Shown: positions 22,818-31,262, counted from the stretch's first letter. The stretch is DNA of 64,000 nt from Chloroflexota bacterium (GCA_016235445.1 JACRLB010000015.1:186001-250000); one strand, 5' to 3'. Notes: generated by a model not told the origin, from the sequence alone. Program-made: numbers and translations.

Positions 22818-24257
22818 TTATAAAACTTCGCCTTCGCTTCTCTTCAAAAATTGTCCATCGCCGCTTTTGCCGAGCCATCGTTCGCCGTCCACAATGAGTT
22901 TGCCGCGCAGGAAAACTTTTTCAGGATAGCCCGTCAATTCCCAGCCTTCGTACAGGTTGTAATCGGTGCGCTGGTGGGAATGGGCAAGGCCGTAGTTTAC
23001 TTTTTTTTCAGGATCCCAAATGGTAATATCGGCATCTGAGCCTTCGAGCAAGGCTCCCTTGCGCGGGTACAGGCCAAATATCTTCGCGGGGTTCGTGGAC
23101 GTGTACGCCACAAATTGATTCGCGCTAATTCTTCCTGCGCGCACACCCTGCGTCCACAAAACAGGCAGGCGGTCTTGAATGCCTGGCAAGCCGTTGGGGA
23201 TTTTTGTAAAATCGTCCCGTCCAAGTTCCTTGCCTGCAATCGCAATTTCTTTGCCTTCATACATCATCGGTTTTGCGCCGTCAAAATAAAACGGGCAATG
23301 ATCCGTGCCGATGGTTTGCAAAATGCCGTTCGTGAGTCCCTCCCATAATCGCGCGTTATCCTGTTTCGTCCGCATGGGCGGAGAGCAAATCCACTTGGCG
23401 CCATCAGGCTGACGCAAATTATCGATTGTAAAAAATAGATATTGCGGGCAGGTTTCGCCCATCACTTTGACTCCGCGTTCACGGGCATATTGAAGCATGT
23501 CCACTTCGCCGCCCATATTCATGTGGACGATGTAGACCGACGCTTCGCTTTCCGCTGCCATGCCTGCCACTCGTAAAGTGGCATCTACTGCCCCCCAGCC
23601 GGGCCTGGTCCATGCGTGCCATTCGGGAGTTGTATGCCCGCAAGCCAGCGCTTCGGCAACCAGGGTTTCGATGATATCCCCGTTTTCACAATGCGCCATG
23701 ACGAGCATTCCGTTGTCTTTGGCAATTCGCATTGCCTTGAAAATACTGCCATCATCGATGCGGAGACGCCCGTTGTAGGCGGTGAAGACTTTGAGAGTTT
23801 GAATGCCCATTTTCATCAACGATGGAATCTCTTTGGCGATCCTGTCATTGAACTGGGTGAGGTTCATGTGGAAGGAATAGTCAATGGCGGCTTTCCCGGC
23901 TTTCTTCATCCACAAATCGACGGAGTGGTTGAAATCACCCTCACCCTGCCCTCTCCCGGAGGGAGAGGGTTCAAGAACAACGAAATCCATTGCGGTGGTT
24001 GTCCCGCCAAACGCGGCGGCCTTGTGACCCGTGTAATGGTCGTCCGATGAGACAGTGCCAAACATGGGCAGGTCCAAATGGACGTGCGGGTCTATGCCGC
24101 CGGGCAGAATCAGCTTGTTGGTGGCATCCACTTGATGGTTAGAATCAACTTCCAGATTAAGTCCGATGCGGGTGATCTTTTCATCTTCGATCAGGATGTC
24201 TGATTGAAACGTATCCGAGGCGGTGATCAACGTGCCGTTCTTTATCAATGTTTTCAT
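22818..24257 (-). CDS. Dihydropyrimidinase / hydantoinase
   Basis: This 479-residue cyclic amidohydrolase probably opens dihydropyrimidine or hydantoin rings. Metal-binding residues are visible: HVH in GGIDPHVHLDLP, the carbamylated lysine in TLKVFTAYNG, His in MAHCENGD, His in YIVHMNMGG and Asp in GTDHCPF. Between the first helix block and the rest, an extra PSPSGRGQGEG is encoded by a CCCTCACCC-type palindrome (23936-23971) that also occurs at 14905-14957 and 55247-55299, so a repeat has entered the gene in frame. It is a single gene with the start at 24257. The physiological substrate is not certain. Confidence 0.9.
   Translation of the reverse strand: MKTLIKNGTLITASDTFQSDILIEDEKITRIGLNLEVDSNHQVDATNKLILPGGIDPHVHLDLPMFGTVSSDDHYTGHKAAAFGGTTTAMDFVVLEPSPSGRGQGEGDFNHSVDLWMKKAGKAAIDYSFHMNLTQFNDRIAKEIPSLMKMGIQTLKVFTAYNGRLRIDDGSIFKAMRIAKDNGMLVMAHCENGDIIETLVAEALACGHTTPEWHAWTRPGWGAVDATLRVAGMAAESEASVYIVHMNMGGEVDMLQYARERGVKVMGETCPQYLFFTIDNLRQPDGAKWICSPPMRTKQDNARLWEGLTNGILQTIGTDHCPFYFDGAKPMMYEGKEIAIAGKELGRDDFTKIPNGLPGIQDRLPVLWTQGVRAGRISANQFVAYTSTNPAKIFGLYPRKGALLEGSDADITIWDPEKKVNYGLAHSHQRTDYNLYEGWELTGYPEKVFLRGKLIVDGERWLGKSGDGQFLKRSEGEVL
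23936..23971 (-). repeat. In-frame palindromic repeat inside the hydantoinase gene
   Basis: CACCCTCACCCTGCCCTCTC followed by CCGGAGGGAGAGGG forms a palindromic sequence translated as EPSPSGRGQGEG. The same word is found in intergenic elements of this window. It sits between conserved blocks, probably on a surface loop, and leaves the frame intact. Confidence 0.8.
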
Positions 24258-24300
24258 GGGGGTTCCTGTTTCTCTTTATTTTATACCAATTTGAATCTGA

Positions 24301-24306
24301 TATAAT
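24301..24306 (+). promoter_or_regulatory. -10 box TATAAT seven bases before an ATG
   Basis: A consensus TATAAT is followed by seven bases and then the ATG of the LysM-like gene, with no Shine-Dalgarno sequence. A leaderless transcript is likely. Confidence 0.55.
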
Positions 24307-24313
24307 TTTTCGA

Positions 24314-25150
24314 ATGAACCCAAAACGTTTTCTTATTTTGCTTCTGCTTGTCAGTTTGCTTTTGCTTGGGCTATGGCTGCCGGCCCATGCTGCGCCGCTG
24401 GGGCAGGTGATTTCCACGCCCACGCCTGGCGCGGATGGACGCATTATCTACATTGTGAAGCCGGGGGAAAATTGTTTTGTGGTGGCGGCCATTCATGGAA
24501 TTACGCAGGAGCAATTGCGCCAGTTGAATTCAAATTTGGATGAGAACTGCACTCTGATCGAAGGGCAGGAATTGCTGATCGGCATTGTCTCCGTTGTGTT
24601 GACTCCCACTGCGGGGCCGTCTGCCATCCCCGGCACGCCGACGGTCACTCCGACGCCTTTATCTGGCACGACCGAAGTGTGCGTTTTGCTGTTTGACGAT
24701 GTCAACGGCAATGCACTGCGCGAAGAGACGGAACCTGCGGTTGCGGGCGGCGCGGTCAGTGTGACCGAGAATAATGGGAAATATTCAGCCACGCTGGATA
24801 CCACCATCCCTGCCGACCCGGAGGCGTATCAGGGGATTTGTTTTACGGATATTCCAGAAGGGAATTACAACATTACGGTGGGTATCCCTGATAATTACAA
24901 CCCGACCATGCAATTGAATCATTCTTTGGATGTAAACGCTGGCGATCGCGCCGAGGTGGGTTTTGGAATCCAATCTCAGGATGTGGTGGTAGACCCAGGC
25001 GCGGCTGAAGAGAGCGGCGGCGGCAAGTCTACGATCCTTGGGATTTTTGGGGCGTTGTTCCTGCTGGGTGGGGCGGGGCTGGGATATTATGCCTGGCGCT
25101 CCGGCAAGCCGGAAAGCAAACTTTCGGGCGGCGGGTTTTTGAAGAAGTGA
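24314..25150 (+). CDS. Secreted LysM-like / SdrD-B-like protein with C-terminal membrane helix
   Basis: This 278-residue envelope protein has a signal peptide at residues 1-26 (LLLVSLLLLGLWLPAHAA). A LysM-like stretch follows at about 45-95 (IYIVKPGENCFVVAAIHGIT...LIEGQELLI), then a Pro/Thr linker and a beta-sandwich of the SdrD-B/Cna-B kind (about 120-225, VLLFDDVNGNALREETEPA). A membrane helix (about 245-263) and a short basic tail close it. It would be held on the outside of the cell with LysM binding glycan. The chosen ATG lies seven bases after TATAAT. It converges on the rnhB operon. Details of ligand are unknown. Confidence 0.8.
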   Translation: MNPKRFLILLLLVSLLLLGLWLPAHAAPLGQVISTPTPGADGRIIYIVKPGENCFVVAAIHGITQEQLRQLNSNLDENCTLIEGQELLIGIVSVVLTPTAGPSAIPGTPTVTPTPLSGTTEVCVLLFDDVNGNALREETEPAVAGGAVSVTENNGKYSATLDTTIPADPEAYQGICFTDIPEGNYNITVGIPDNYNPTMQLNHSLDVNAGDRAEVGFGIQSQDVVVDPGAAEESGGGKSTILGIFGALFLLGGAGLGYYAWRSGKPESKLSGGGFLKK

Positions 25151-25212
25151 CGCAAGATTGATCTCCCTGGCATTCAAGCGCCAGGGCAAGTGTGCGGTAC
25201 GAAAATCACGCG

Positions 25213-25827
25213 TTACTTTTTTAATTTAAAGGTTTTTCGATGGATGGGGGTGTGGCCGATTTGACGGATGCGCTTACAGTGCAGGCTTGTGCCATAGCCT
25301 TTGTGATGTGAAAACCCATACTCTGGATAGGTGGTGTCCAACTCCATCATTTTCTCGTCGCGGGTGGTTTTGGCGAGGATGGATGCGCTTGCGATGCTTA
25401 ATGAGCGCTGGTCACCTTTGACGAGGGCGGTTTGGGAAATATCCAGTTCGGGGAGTTCGAGGCGGAAATCTGTCAGTAAATAATTGGGGAGGATGGCGAG
25501 CATTTCGAGGGCGCGGCTTGCGGCGAGGCGTGTGGCGGGGACAATGCCCAGTGCGTCGATCTCTTTTGCGGAGGCGAAGCCAATGCCCCAGGTGAGGGCG
25601 GTCTCTTTGATGAGGGGGCTAAAGCGGAGGCGCTTACGGGGAGTCAACTGTTTGGAGTCGCGCACCCCGCCCAGGGTTTGGGAAAGAAGCGGGTTGTCGT
25701 TTGGCAGGATGACCGCTCCTACACAAACGGGGCCGGCCAGGGCGCCGCGTCCGGCTTCATCCATCCCTGCAATGTGTTGATAGCTGTTCCAGAGTTCCTG
25801 TTCGTGGGATAAATCAGGAAAGATCAT
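25213..25827 (-). CDS. rnhB: Ribonuclease HII
   Basis: This 204-residue endonuclease removes ribonucleotides from DNA. The active-site block is Asp23-Glu24 in GMDEAGRGALAGPV, with a later catalytic Asp expected in the KGDQRSLSIASASILAK region and a further acidic residue in RDEKMMELD. The length is normal for RnhB. It is the last gene of a four-gene minus-strand operon and overlaps the glycosyltransferase gene by 14 bases. A GC-rich hairpin (CCCTGGC / GCCAGGG, 25165-25186) follows the stop of the convergent gene. Confidence 0.94.
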   Translation of the reverse strand: MIFPDLSHEQELWNSYQHIAGMDEAGRGALAGPVCVGAVILPNDNPLLSQTLGGVRDSKQLTPRKRLRFSPLIKETALTWGIGFASAKEIDALGIVPATRLAASRALEMLAILPNYLLTDFRLELPELDISQTALVKGDQRSLSIASASILAKTTRDEKMMELDTTYPEYGFSHHKGYGTSLHCKRIRQIGHTPIHRKTFKLKK

Positions 25828-26542
25828 ATTTGCCGCGCTGGGCGTTGAGGTGGATGCGGAAAATATCGCCGAGCATTTGCAGGGCGTCTCGAATGGCGTT
25901 GACTTTGCTGTCCGGGTCGTAATGCCATTGGATGGGGATTTCCTTGATTCTTAATTTTTTTCGTCGGGCGATGTAAAGATTTTCGATGTCGAAGGACCAG
26001 CCCAAAAGGGTTTGCTGACTAAAAATTTTCTCTGCGGCTTTTGCGCTGAAACATTTGAAGCCGCATTGGGTATCGTTTAAGCCTGGCAGGATCAACAAGC
26101 GAATGGCGAAGTTGATGGCGCGCCCGCCCAAATGACGGTAGGAGGGTTCGTTGTAGCGGATGGCGCCGGGCGCTTCCCGCGAACCGATGGCGATATCGAA
26201 ATCGGCAAGGGCGGGGGGGATGAATTTTTGAATTTCTTCGATGGGCATGGAGAGGTCGGCATCGCAAATGAAGCGATATTCGCCGCGGGCTTGCAACATG
26301 CCGTGCCGCACAGCATTGCCTTTGCCGCGCTGTTCTTCCTGGTAGACGGTTACGTTGGGGTTTTGTAAAGCGAATTCGCGCGCCAGTTGGAGGGTGCGGT
26401 CTGTACTGCCGTTTTCCACGATGATGATCTCGAAGGAAAGGGACTGTTTTTTCAGGAAATCAAAAATTTGCCCGAGGGTGCGAGGCAGGCGGCTCTCTTC
26501 GTTGTGAGCCGGTATGACGATGGACAGGAATGGGTTTTTCAA
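25814..26542 (-). CDS. Family 2 glycosyltransferase (dolichyl/polyprenyl-phosphate glucosyltransferase type)
   Basis: This 242-residue cytoplasmic GT-A enzyme has IVIPAHNEESRLPRTL at the N-terminus, VENGSTDRT, and a DxD at Asp94-Asp96 (CDADLSMP). GLNDTQCGFKCF further on is typical of polyprenyl-phosphate beta-glucosyl/mannosyl transferases, which charge a lipid carrier with one sugar. No C-terminal membrane helices are present, so it would be a peripheral enzyme. It overlaps rnhB by 14 bases and lies seven bases after the NERD-like gene. Confidence 0.87.
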   Translation of the reverse strand: MKNPFLSIVIPAHNEESRLPRTLGQIFDFLKKQSLSFEIIIVENGSTDRTLQLAREFALQNPNVTVYQEEQRGKGNAVRHGMLQARGEYRFICDADLSMPIEEIQKFIPPALADFDIAIGSREAPGAIRYNEPSYRHLGGRAINFAIRLLILPGLNDTQCGFKCFSAKAAEKIFSQQTLLGWSFDIENLYIARRKKLRIKEIPIQWHYDPDSKVNAIRDALQMLGDIFRIHLNAQRGKYDLS

Positions 26543-26548
26543 TGCTGG

Positions 26549-27469
26549 TTATAGAGTTGATAGATAGAAAATGCCAATCCCAATGACGATACAGCATTCG
26601 ATGATGAACATGCCAATTAGCAGGGCCAATTGGGTATTGGTCATGCCCAGGGTTTTCTTTTGTGCGGGTGCGGCTTTGCGGCGCGGGAGCGGGCGGGCGG
26701 GGTTAGGCTCGTGTAGGTTTGGAAACCCTGAATTTTCGGGTTCACTGCCATCGTCAAATGCGAACCCCAGGTCATCGGGGTCGGATGCATTGAAAATAGC
26801 CTGTGCGCGTGAAACGGATTTTTCGGCTGTTCCGCCCACATCTGTTTGCGGGGTTAACAATAGCTCTTCCGGGGTGCGGGGGGTGATGATGCGGTCGGCA
26901 AGCGCGTAAATAGAGTCTGTGCGCAAAATGGGGCGCGCTTGTAACAGGGAGCCAGCAAATTGTTTGATCGCATCACTGCGGAGCACGCGCACAGCCGGGC
27001 GCAGGGATTCGATCTCTGCGCCGGGGTCGCTTGCGATCAGTACGGCTTCCACTGGCACTTGCAGGTTGATCTTTTGGCTTTCCAGGTATTTTTGAAATGC
27101 GCGCGCCAGTTTTGAGATCAGGTCAACCAGGTTTCTTCTGGCAGGCACTGAAAGGCCGTTGCTCATTACCGTGTTCCACTCATCACCCTTTGCTTCAAAG
27201 TGCCCCTTTGCCTGGGTTACGAAGATGACAGAAATACCGCCGGCGCCCACCAAAATGAGCGGAATCACGATCTCGCTGTTTGGCAGGGTAAAATTGCGGA
27301 TGAGCACAAAGCCTTTTTCCAGGATGCGGTCCATTTGAGCGATGACCGTTTTTTGGGCTTCCAACTCGGCATACCAGTTCAGCCCGTATTTCAATGTCCC
27401 CTGAACACGGGCAATGATGTTGATATTTCCGCTTTCATCTTGAAGTGAAGTCTTGTCGATAATTTTCAT
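26549..27469 (-). CDS. Membrane-anchored protein with NERD-like N-terminal domain
   Basis: This 306-residue protein resembles nuclease-related (NERD) domains in its N-terminal part (about residues 30-130): VGAGGISVIFVTQAKGHFEAKGDEW has the hydrophobic strand and the Gln-x-Lys that NERD/restriction-endonuclease folds use. The middle (about 190-260) is a disordered acidic linker, followed by a basic patch (RPLPRRKAAPAQKK) and a single C-terminal helix (about 281-304). Nuclease activity is uncertain, since a full catalytic set is not obvious. It is in an operon with the small gene upstream and with GT2 and rnhB downstream. Confidence 0.65.
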   Translation of the reverse strand: MKIIDKTSLQDESGNINIIARVQGTLKYGLNWYAELEAQKTVIAQMDRILEKGFVLIRNFTLPNSEIVIPLILVGAGGISVIFVTQAKGHFEAKGDEWNTVMSNGLSVPARRNLVDLISKLARAFQKYLESQKINLQVPVEAVLIASDPGAEIESLRPAVRVLRSDAIKQFAGSLLQARPILRTDSIYALADRIITPRTPEELLLTPQTDVGGTAEKSVSRAQAIFNASDPDDLGFAFDDGSEPENSGFPNLHEPNPARPLPRRKAAPAQKKTLGMTNTQLALLIGMFIIECCIVIGIGIFYLSTL

Positions 27470-27479
27470 GGCAATTTAC

Positions 27480-27782
27480 TTAGAAGAGCGGCACACCTTC
27501 AAGTTCGTCGTTGTTTGCGTTTGCGTGGGTCGCAAGAAATTCACGGTCATTCTTTTTCACCAGCAATACAGATTTTCCAACAGTGAAGGTGCTGGCAAGC
27601 AGGTCTTCACGCGAGCCGGTGATATATTGCTGGCCTTTTTGAAGCCGTTCCAAAAGAATCTTTCGATCCACGATAACGCGGTCTGAAAATGTAGCCCCGC
27701 GCTTTTCATAAACCCGCGCCATTGCGATCTGTCCATTTTTGTAGCGTACTGCTTCGATGACACCATCTATCTTTTTTGCCAT
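27480..27782 (-). CDS. Small hypothetical protein, first gene of the rnhB operon
   Basis: This 100-residue soluble protein starts MAKKIDGVIEAVRYKNGQ. GAGGAAAAAT precedes the ATG at 27782. An alternative GTG four codons upstream has no RBS. It looks beta-rich, with alternating strands and KRGATFSDRVIVDRKILLERLQKGQQYITG, resembling small SH3/PRC-barrel-like domains, but I do not recognise a family. A 100-bp hairpin element lies directly upstream in its leader. Its end is ten bases before the NERD-like gene. Confidence 0.7.
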   Translation of the reverse strand: MAKKIDGVIEAVRYKNGQIAMARVYEKRGATFSDRVIVDRKILLERLQKGQQYITGSREDLLASTFTVGKSVLLVKKNDREFLATHANANNDELEGVPLF

Positions 27783-27798
27783 ATTTTTCCTCACGCTG

Positions 27799-27899
27799 AT
27801 AATCAGTACTTCACGAAAGACTCTGGAGTCGATCAGCCTGCTGCCTGAAATACCGATCAGCTTGCTGATCGACTCCAGAATCGTGTACTACTGATAATT
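27799..27899. repeat. Long hairpin element in the leader of the rnhB operon
   Basis: ATAATCAGTA...CTGGAGTCGATCAG (27799-27836) is inverted as CTGATCGACTCCAG...TACTGATAAT (27864-27898), with a few mismatches. The inner 14 bases are perfect. It ends about 17 bases before the ATG of the first gene, so it would form a large stem in the messenger or be a MITE-like insertion. Confidence 0.7.
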
Positions 27900-27972
27900 T
27901 TAACACACACGGTTAAACAATTGAGACACGGTTCACAGAGAATGTACCTCCGTGTCTCCGCGTCTCTCTGTG

Positions 27973-27995
27973 AATTGTCGGGGCGAGAGGATTCG
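27973..27995 (+). repeat. Partial duplicate of the tRNA-Pro 3' end
   Basis: AATTGTCGGGGCGAGAGGATTCG at 27973-27995 is identical to 28043-28065, which spans the 3' acceptor and T-arm of the tRNA gene and its flank. The copies are 70 bases apart in the same orientation, as left by an integration/excision event or slippage. Confidence 0.8.
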
Positions 27996-28046
27996 CATCG
28001 TCCCCAAGAGGGGAAACCTGCGCCTACTCATCTCTCCAAAAAATTG

Positions 28047-28121
<75 letters not shown>

Positions 28122-28140
28122 ATCAAATGAACCTGCCGAG

Positions 28141-28146
28141 TATAAT
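28141..28146 (+). promoter_or_regulatory. -10 box TATAAT seven bases before an ATG
   Basis: A consensus TATAAT precedes the ATG at 28154 by seven bases, so the esterase messenger probably starts at its own start codon. No convincing -35 is seen at the right distance. Confidence 0.5.
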
Positions 28147-28153
28147 GCGAAGG

Positions 28154-29053
28154 ATGAATACCCGTCAAGCAACAATCTGGATTACAACCCTCACGCTTCT
28201 CATCGGACTTTCAGCCTGCTCCACACCAAATGAAAGAATCCCCGCCCAAACAGTGACGCCGCCACCGCCCACCGCCACAGTCACTTTCACTCCCAGCCCC
28301 ATCCCATTGACAGCAACACTCACACCTTTGGCTTGTCTCACCCAGCCGGGGAAAATCAAACAGGAAGCCATTCCCTTTGGTAATAACCTGAAACAGGAAT
28401 TTCTTGTTTATACTCCGCCATGCTACAACGAAATGACGGAACTTCATTATCCCGTGCTGTACCTGTTGCATGGGCAAACCTACACACAAGATCAGTGGGT
28501 GAGGCTTGGCGCTCCGCAGATCGCAGACCGGCTTATTCATTCGAGAAAGGCAGTTCCATTTATTATCGTCTTTCCCGATGACCATTACTGGAATGCCTCG
28601 CCCGGGGCAGGGTTTGGCGACCGCCTCATTTTGGAAATCATCCCATTCATGGACAAAACCTACCGCACCATTCCAGACCGTGACCATCGCTCCCTCGGCG
28701 GCCTTTCCCGCGGCGGCGGCTGGACGGTGAAACTTGGCTTTGAACATCCCGAATTATTTGGCGCGCTTGGGTTACATTCCCCGGCGGTCTTCAAGAATAA
28801 CGCGCCGTACGTGGAAAAAATAATAAAAGAAATTCCCGAAGAGTCCCGCCCGCTGTTGTGGCTGGATGTGGGCGATGCAGACCGTGAACTGCCAAGCATC
28901 CTGCTCTTTGAAGAGATGCTGACCCGCAATAATTACTTTCATGAATACCACTTTTATACCGGCTTCCACGCAGAGGATTATTGGAGTATGCACGTGGGGG
29001 AATATCTCCGCTGGTATGCGCAGGCCTGGCGGGAAGAACCAGCGGAGCAATAA
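28154..29053 (+). CDS. Lipoprotein esterase of the enterochelin-esterase/EstD family
   Basis: This 299-residue exported alpha/beta hydrolase has a signal peptide with lipobox IGLSACS and a Pro/Thr linker (PPPPTATVTFTPSPIPLTAT). The body has YPVLYLLHGQTYTQDQW, the nucleophile in SLGGLSRGGGW, and a late acid/His part (FHAEDYWSMHV). This matches the Esterase_D family (ferric enterobactin esterase, S-formylglutathione hydrolase, mycolyltransferases). It would act on the outer face of the cell. The substrate is unknown. I chose ATG 28154 to keep the signal peptide compact, and it also lies seven bases after TATAAT. Confidence 0.85.
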   Translation: MNTRQATIWITTLTLLIGLSACSTPNERIPAQTVTPPPPTATVTFTPSPIPLTATLTPLACLTQPGKIKQEAIPFGNNLKQEFLVYTPPCYNEMTELHYPVLYLLHGQTYTQDQWVRLGAPQIADRLIHSRKAVPFIIVFPDDHYWNASPGAGFGDRLILEIIPFMDKTYRTIPDRDHRSLGGLSRGGGWTVKLGFEHPELFGALGLHSPAVFKNNAPYVEKIIKEIPEESRPLLWLDVGDADRELPSILLFEEMLTRNNYFHEYHFYTGFHAEDYWSMHVGEYLRWYAQAWREEPAEQ

Positions 29054-29055
29054 GA

Positions 29056-29061
29056 TATAAT
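29056..29061 (+). promoter_or_regulatory. -10 box TATAAT of galE
   Basis: TATAAT stands 28 bases before the galE ATG, leaving a short leader with CAGGAG as Shine-Dalgarno sequence. Here the leader is normal, in contrast to the neighbouring genes. Confidence 0.5.
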
Positions 29062-29089
29062 TTTGGAACACCATTTTTCAGGAGCATAA

Positions 29090-30088
29090 ATGAACATCTT
29101 TGTTACAGGCGGGGCGGGGTATATCGGTTCGGCTACTGCCGAGGCGTTGATACAAGCAGGGCATTCCGTTACTGTCTTCGATTCGCTGGTTACCGGGCAT
29201 CGCGCCGCAGTGCCTGAGGGAGCAAGATTCATCCACGCTTCATTGGACGACAGCCACGCGCTTGCTGAAGCGCTAACCTCCACAAAGTATGATGCGATCA
29301 TGCATTTCGCCGCGTTCATCGAAGCGGGTGAAAGCATGAAAGACCCCGGCAAGTTTTTTCGTAATAACTTTACCAATTCCCTGCGGTTGATGGAAACCGC
29401 TGTTCAGGCGGGCGTGAAGAAAATTGTCTTTTCCTCCACTGCGGCGGTGTATCAATCGAGCGAAGAGCCGTTGACGGAGGAGTCGCCGCTAGGGCCAACC
29501 AACGTTTACGGACACACAAAGTTGATGACCGAGCAGGCTCTTGAGTGGTATCGCAGTATTTACGGCTTGCATTTTGCCGCACTGCGTTATTTCAATGCCT
29601 GCGGAGCTTTGCCCGGGCGCGGTGAAGCGCACCAGCCTGAGTCGCATCTCATCCCGCGCGTGTTGCAGATTGCGCTGGGGCAGGCTGAGTCTGCAACCAT
29701 TTATGGCACGGACTATCCCACGCCAGACGGCACTTGCATCCGCGACTACATCCACATTGGGGATTTGGTGTCCGCGCACATTCTGGCTTTGGATGCGCTG
29801 GACACACGCGATAAACTGATCTTTAACGTGGGCAGTGGAAATGGTTTTTCGGTGCGGGAAGTGATCGAGACAGCCCGCAAGGTGACAGGCCATGCCATCC
29901 CCGTAGTTGAGTCTCCGCGCCGGGCGGGGGACTCGGCCCGCCTGGTTGCCTCGCCGAATAAAATTATCAGCGAACTGGGCTGGAAGCCGTCCCGCACGAA
30001 CATGCAGGAAATCCTCTCCAGCGCGTGGGAGTGGCATCAGTCGAACCCGGGTGGGTACGAAAATAATAAGCTTGCGAGTTATAATTAA
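29090..30088 (+). CDS. galE: UDP-glucose 4-epimerase
   Basis: This 332-residue extended short-chain dehydrogenase interconverts UDP-glucose and UDP-galactose. The NAD motif is TGGAGYIGS (residues 6-14), the catalytic YxxxK lies in NVYGHTKLM (about residue 140), and the FNACGALPGRGEAHQPESHL block is typical of GalE. It would supply galactosyl units for envelope glycans. CAGGAG precedes the start. The MNT gene begins three bases after the stop but has its own -10 box. Confidence 0.93.
   Translation: MNIFVTGGAGYIGSATAEALIQAGHSVTVFDSLVTGHRAAVPEGARFIHASLDDSHALAEALTSTKYDAIMHFAAFIEAGESMKDPGKFFRNNFTNSLRLMETAVQAGVKKIVFSSTAAVYQSSEEPLTEESPLGPTNVYGHTKLMTEQALEWYRSIYGLHFAALRYFNACGALPGRGEAHQPESHLIPRVLQIALGQAESATIYGTDYPTPDGTCIRDYIHIGDLVSAHILALDALDTRDKLIFNVGSGNGFSVREVIETARKVTGHAIPVVESPRRAGDSARLVASPNKIISELGWKPSRTNMQEILSSAWEWHQSNPGGYENNKLASYN
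30080..30085 (+). promoter_or_regulatory. -10 box TATAAT six bases before an ATG
   Basis: TATAAT overlaps the end of galE and precedes the MNT start codon by six bases, which suggests a leaderless messenger for the nucleotidyltransferase. Confidence 0.45.
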
Positions 30089-30091
30089 AGT

Positions 30092-30418
30092 ATGAAACTT
30101 CGGCCCAGGGTCCGCGCGCTGAAACTTGCCGCTAAAGTTCGTGAGCGGCTTGCCGCCGAATTAAGACAACCAGTTAAGGTCATCATGTTCGGTTCGCAGG
30201 CGCGCGGTGATGCAACGAAATATTCGGATATTGATCTATTTATCATTGTCCCGTCCCTTGACGATAGGACTCGGAAAACAATCTCGGAAATTACCTGGGA
30301 AATAGGTTTTGAAGCGGAAAAAATAATTTCAGCAATTCCCGCCACTGAGGAAAAAATAAAGAAATACCACTTCCTCCCTCTTTATAAGAATGTCAAGAAG
30401 GAAGGGGTGGTTGCATGA
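30092..30418 (+). CDS. MNT-type nucleotidyltransferase (HEPN partner)
   Basis: This 108-residue minimal nucleotidyltransferase has GSQARGDATKYSDIDLFII (from Gly34), the GSxxxRGD...SDIDL pattern with metal residues Asp46 and Asp48. In MNT-HEPN toxin-antitoxin pairs this enzyme adds AMP to the HEPN ribonuclease and silences it. It overlaps the following HEPN gene by ATGA, so the two are coupled. The antitoxin role is inferred from the family. Its usual target motif seems to have been lost here (see the next entry). Confidence 0.85.
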   Translation: MKLRPRVRALKLAAKVRERLAAELRQPVKVIMFGSQARGDATKYSDIDLFIIVPSLDDRTRKTISEITWEIGFEAEKIISAIPATEEKIKKYHFLPLYKNVKKEGVVA

Positions 30419-30627
30419 AAGACGATGCTTCGAAACAAGCTTTGGTAAATTACCGCATGGATCGCGCCCTTCAAACTTTACATGCCGCCCAAGCTTTACA
30501 TAGCCAAAATGAAGACCCGGCCAGCGTTGTCAACCGTGCCTATTATGCGATGTTTTATGCCGCGCTGGCAATGCTCGCAACAATTGGACATGAAACAGAG
30601 AAATTGTTTTTTCTACGCGGTGACTGA
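30415..30627 (+). pseudogene. Truncated HEPN-domain protein
   Basis: These 70 residues match the N-terminal half of HEPN proteins of MNT-HEPN modules (VNRAYYAMFYAALAMLATIG). The frame then ends soon after HETEKLFFLRGD, whereas full HEPN proteins are about 120-140 residues and carry the Rx4-6H ribonuclease motif further on. The stop lies six bases from the end of the convergent lipoprotein gene, and no remaining HEPN sequence is visible downstream. I infer a deletion that removed the toxic part. It could still fold as a binding partner for MNT. Confidence 0.7.
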
Positions 30628-30632
30628 AATAA

Positions 30633-31262
30633 TTATTGATCGCAGGTAAACCGTCTTAACGCTTCTTCAAAAAGCGGACGGGATGCTTCTGCTTGCGGGG
30701 TGTAGGCTTTCCATGCAAAGACGCGGTCGCCGCAGGTCCATGCGCCGGAGCCACCGAAGGGTAGGAGGGGGGTGGCGGTGGAGGTGATCTGGGTGTACAT
30801 CACGTTCATGTTGCGGATGAGCATGACATCCATGTTGCCGTCGCGGGTATCGATGGCAGTGTCGATGATGGTGTCTAGCAGGAATTTTGGGTCGGAGGCG
30901 CCGGGGGCGGTCTGCCACATGACTTGGATGAAGAGGTTGCCGTTGAATGCGGCGAGCAATCCCTGGCTGAATGTGCTGGGGGCGGCGGGGTTTTGCTGGG
31001 CGCTGACGTCGAAGAAGGCCATGTCTGTGGGGTGGCCGATGCAGAAGGAATATTCGCAGAATAACCCTGCGAGATTGAAGGGCGTGGGGGATGGATAGGG
31101 TGTGGATGGGGGGATGGGTGTGGCAGTTGGGATTGCGGCCAATGTTGCGGCAACGGATTGGCGGATCTGTTGGTTGGGGTCTGGGGGCGTTTTCGGGGAG
31201 CAGGATGCTGATAGAAACAGAATCAGGCTGAGGGTTAAGAAATGAAGCGTTTGTCTTTTCAT
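30633..31262 (-). CDS. Lipoprotein of unknown function
   Basis: This is a 209-residue lipoprotein. MKRQTLHFLTLSLILFLSAS precedes the lipidated Cys21 (lipobox SASC), then a Pro/Thr linker (PTATPIPPSTPYPSPTP). The mature domain (about 60-209) has Cys pairs in FCEYSFCIGHP and WTCGD...FTCDQ, probably disulfides. The start is ATG 31262, six bases after TATAAT on the minus strand. A longer frame is unlikely. I do not recognise the family. Confidence 0.75.
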   Translation of the reverse strand: MKRQTLHFLTLSLILFLSASCSPKTPPDPNQQIRQSVAATLAAIPTATPIPPSTPYPSPTPFNLAGLFCEYSFCIGHPTDMAFFDVSAQQNPAAPSTFSQGLLAAFNGNLFIQVMWQTAPGASDPKFLLDTIIDTAIDTRDGNMDVMLIRNMNVMYTQITSTATPLLPFGGSGAWTCGDRVFAWKAYTPQAEASRPLFEEALRRFTCDQ

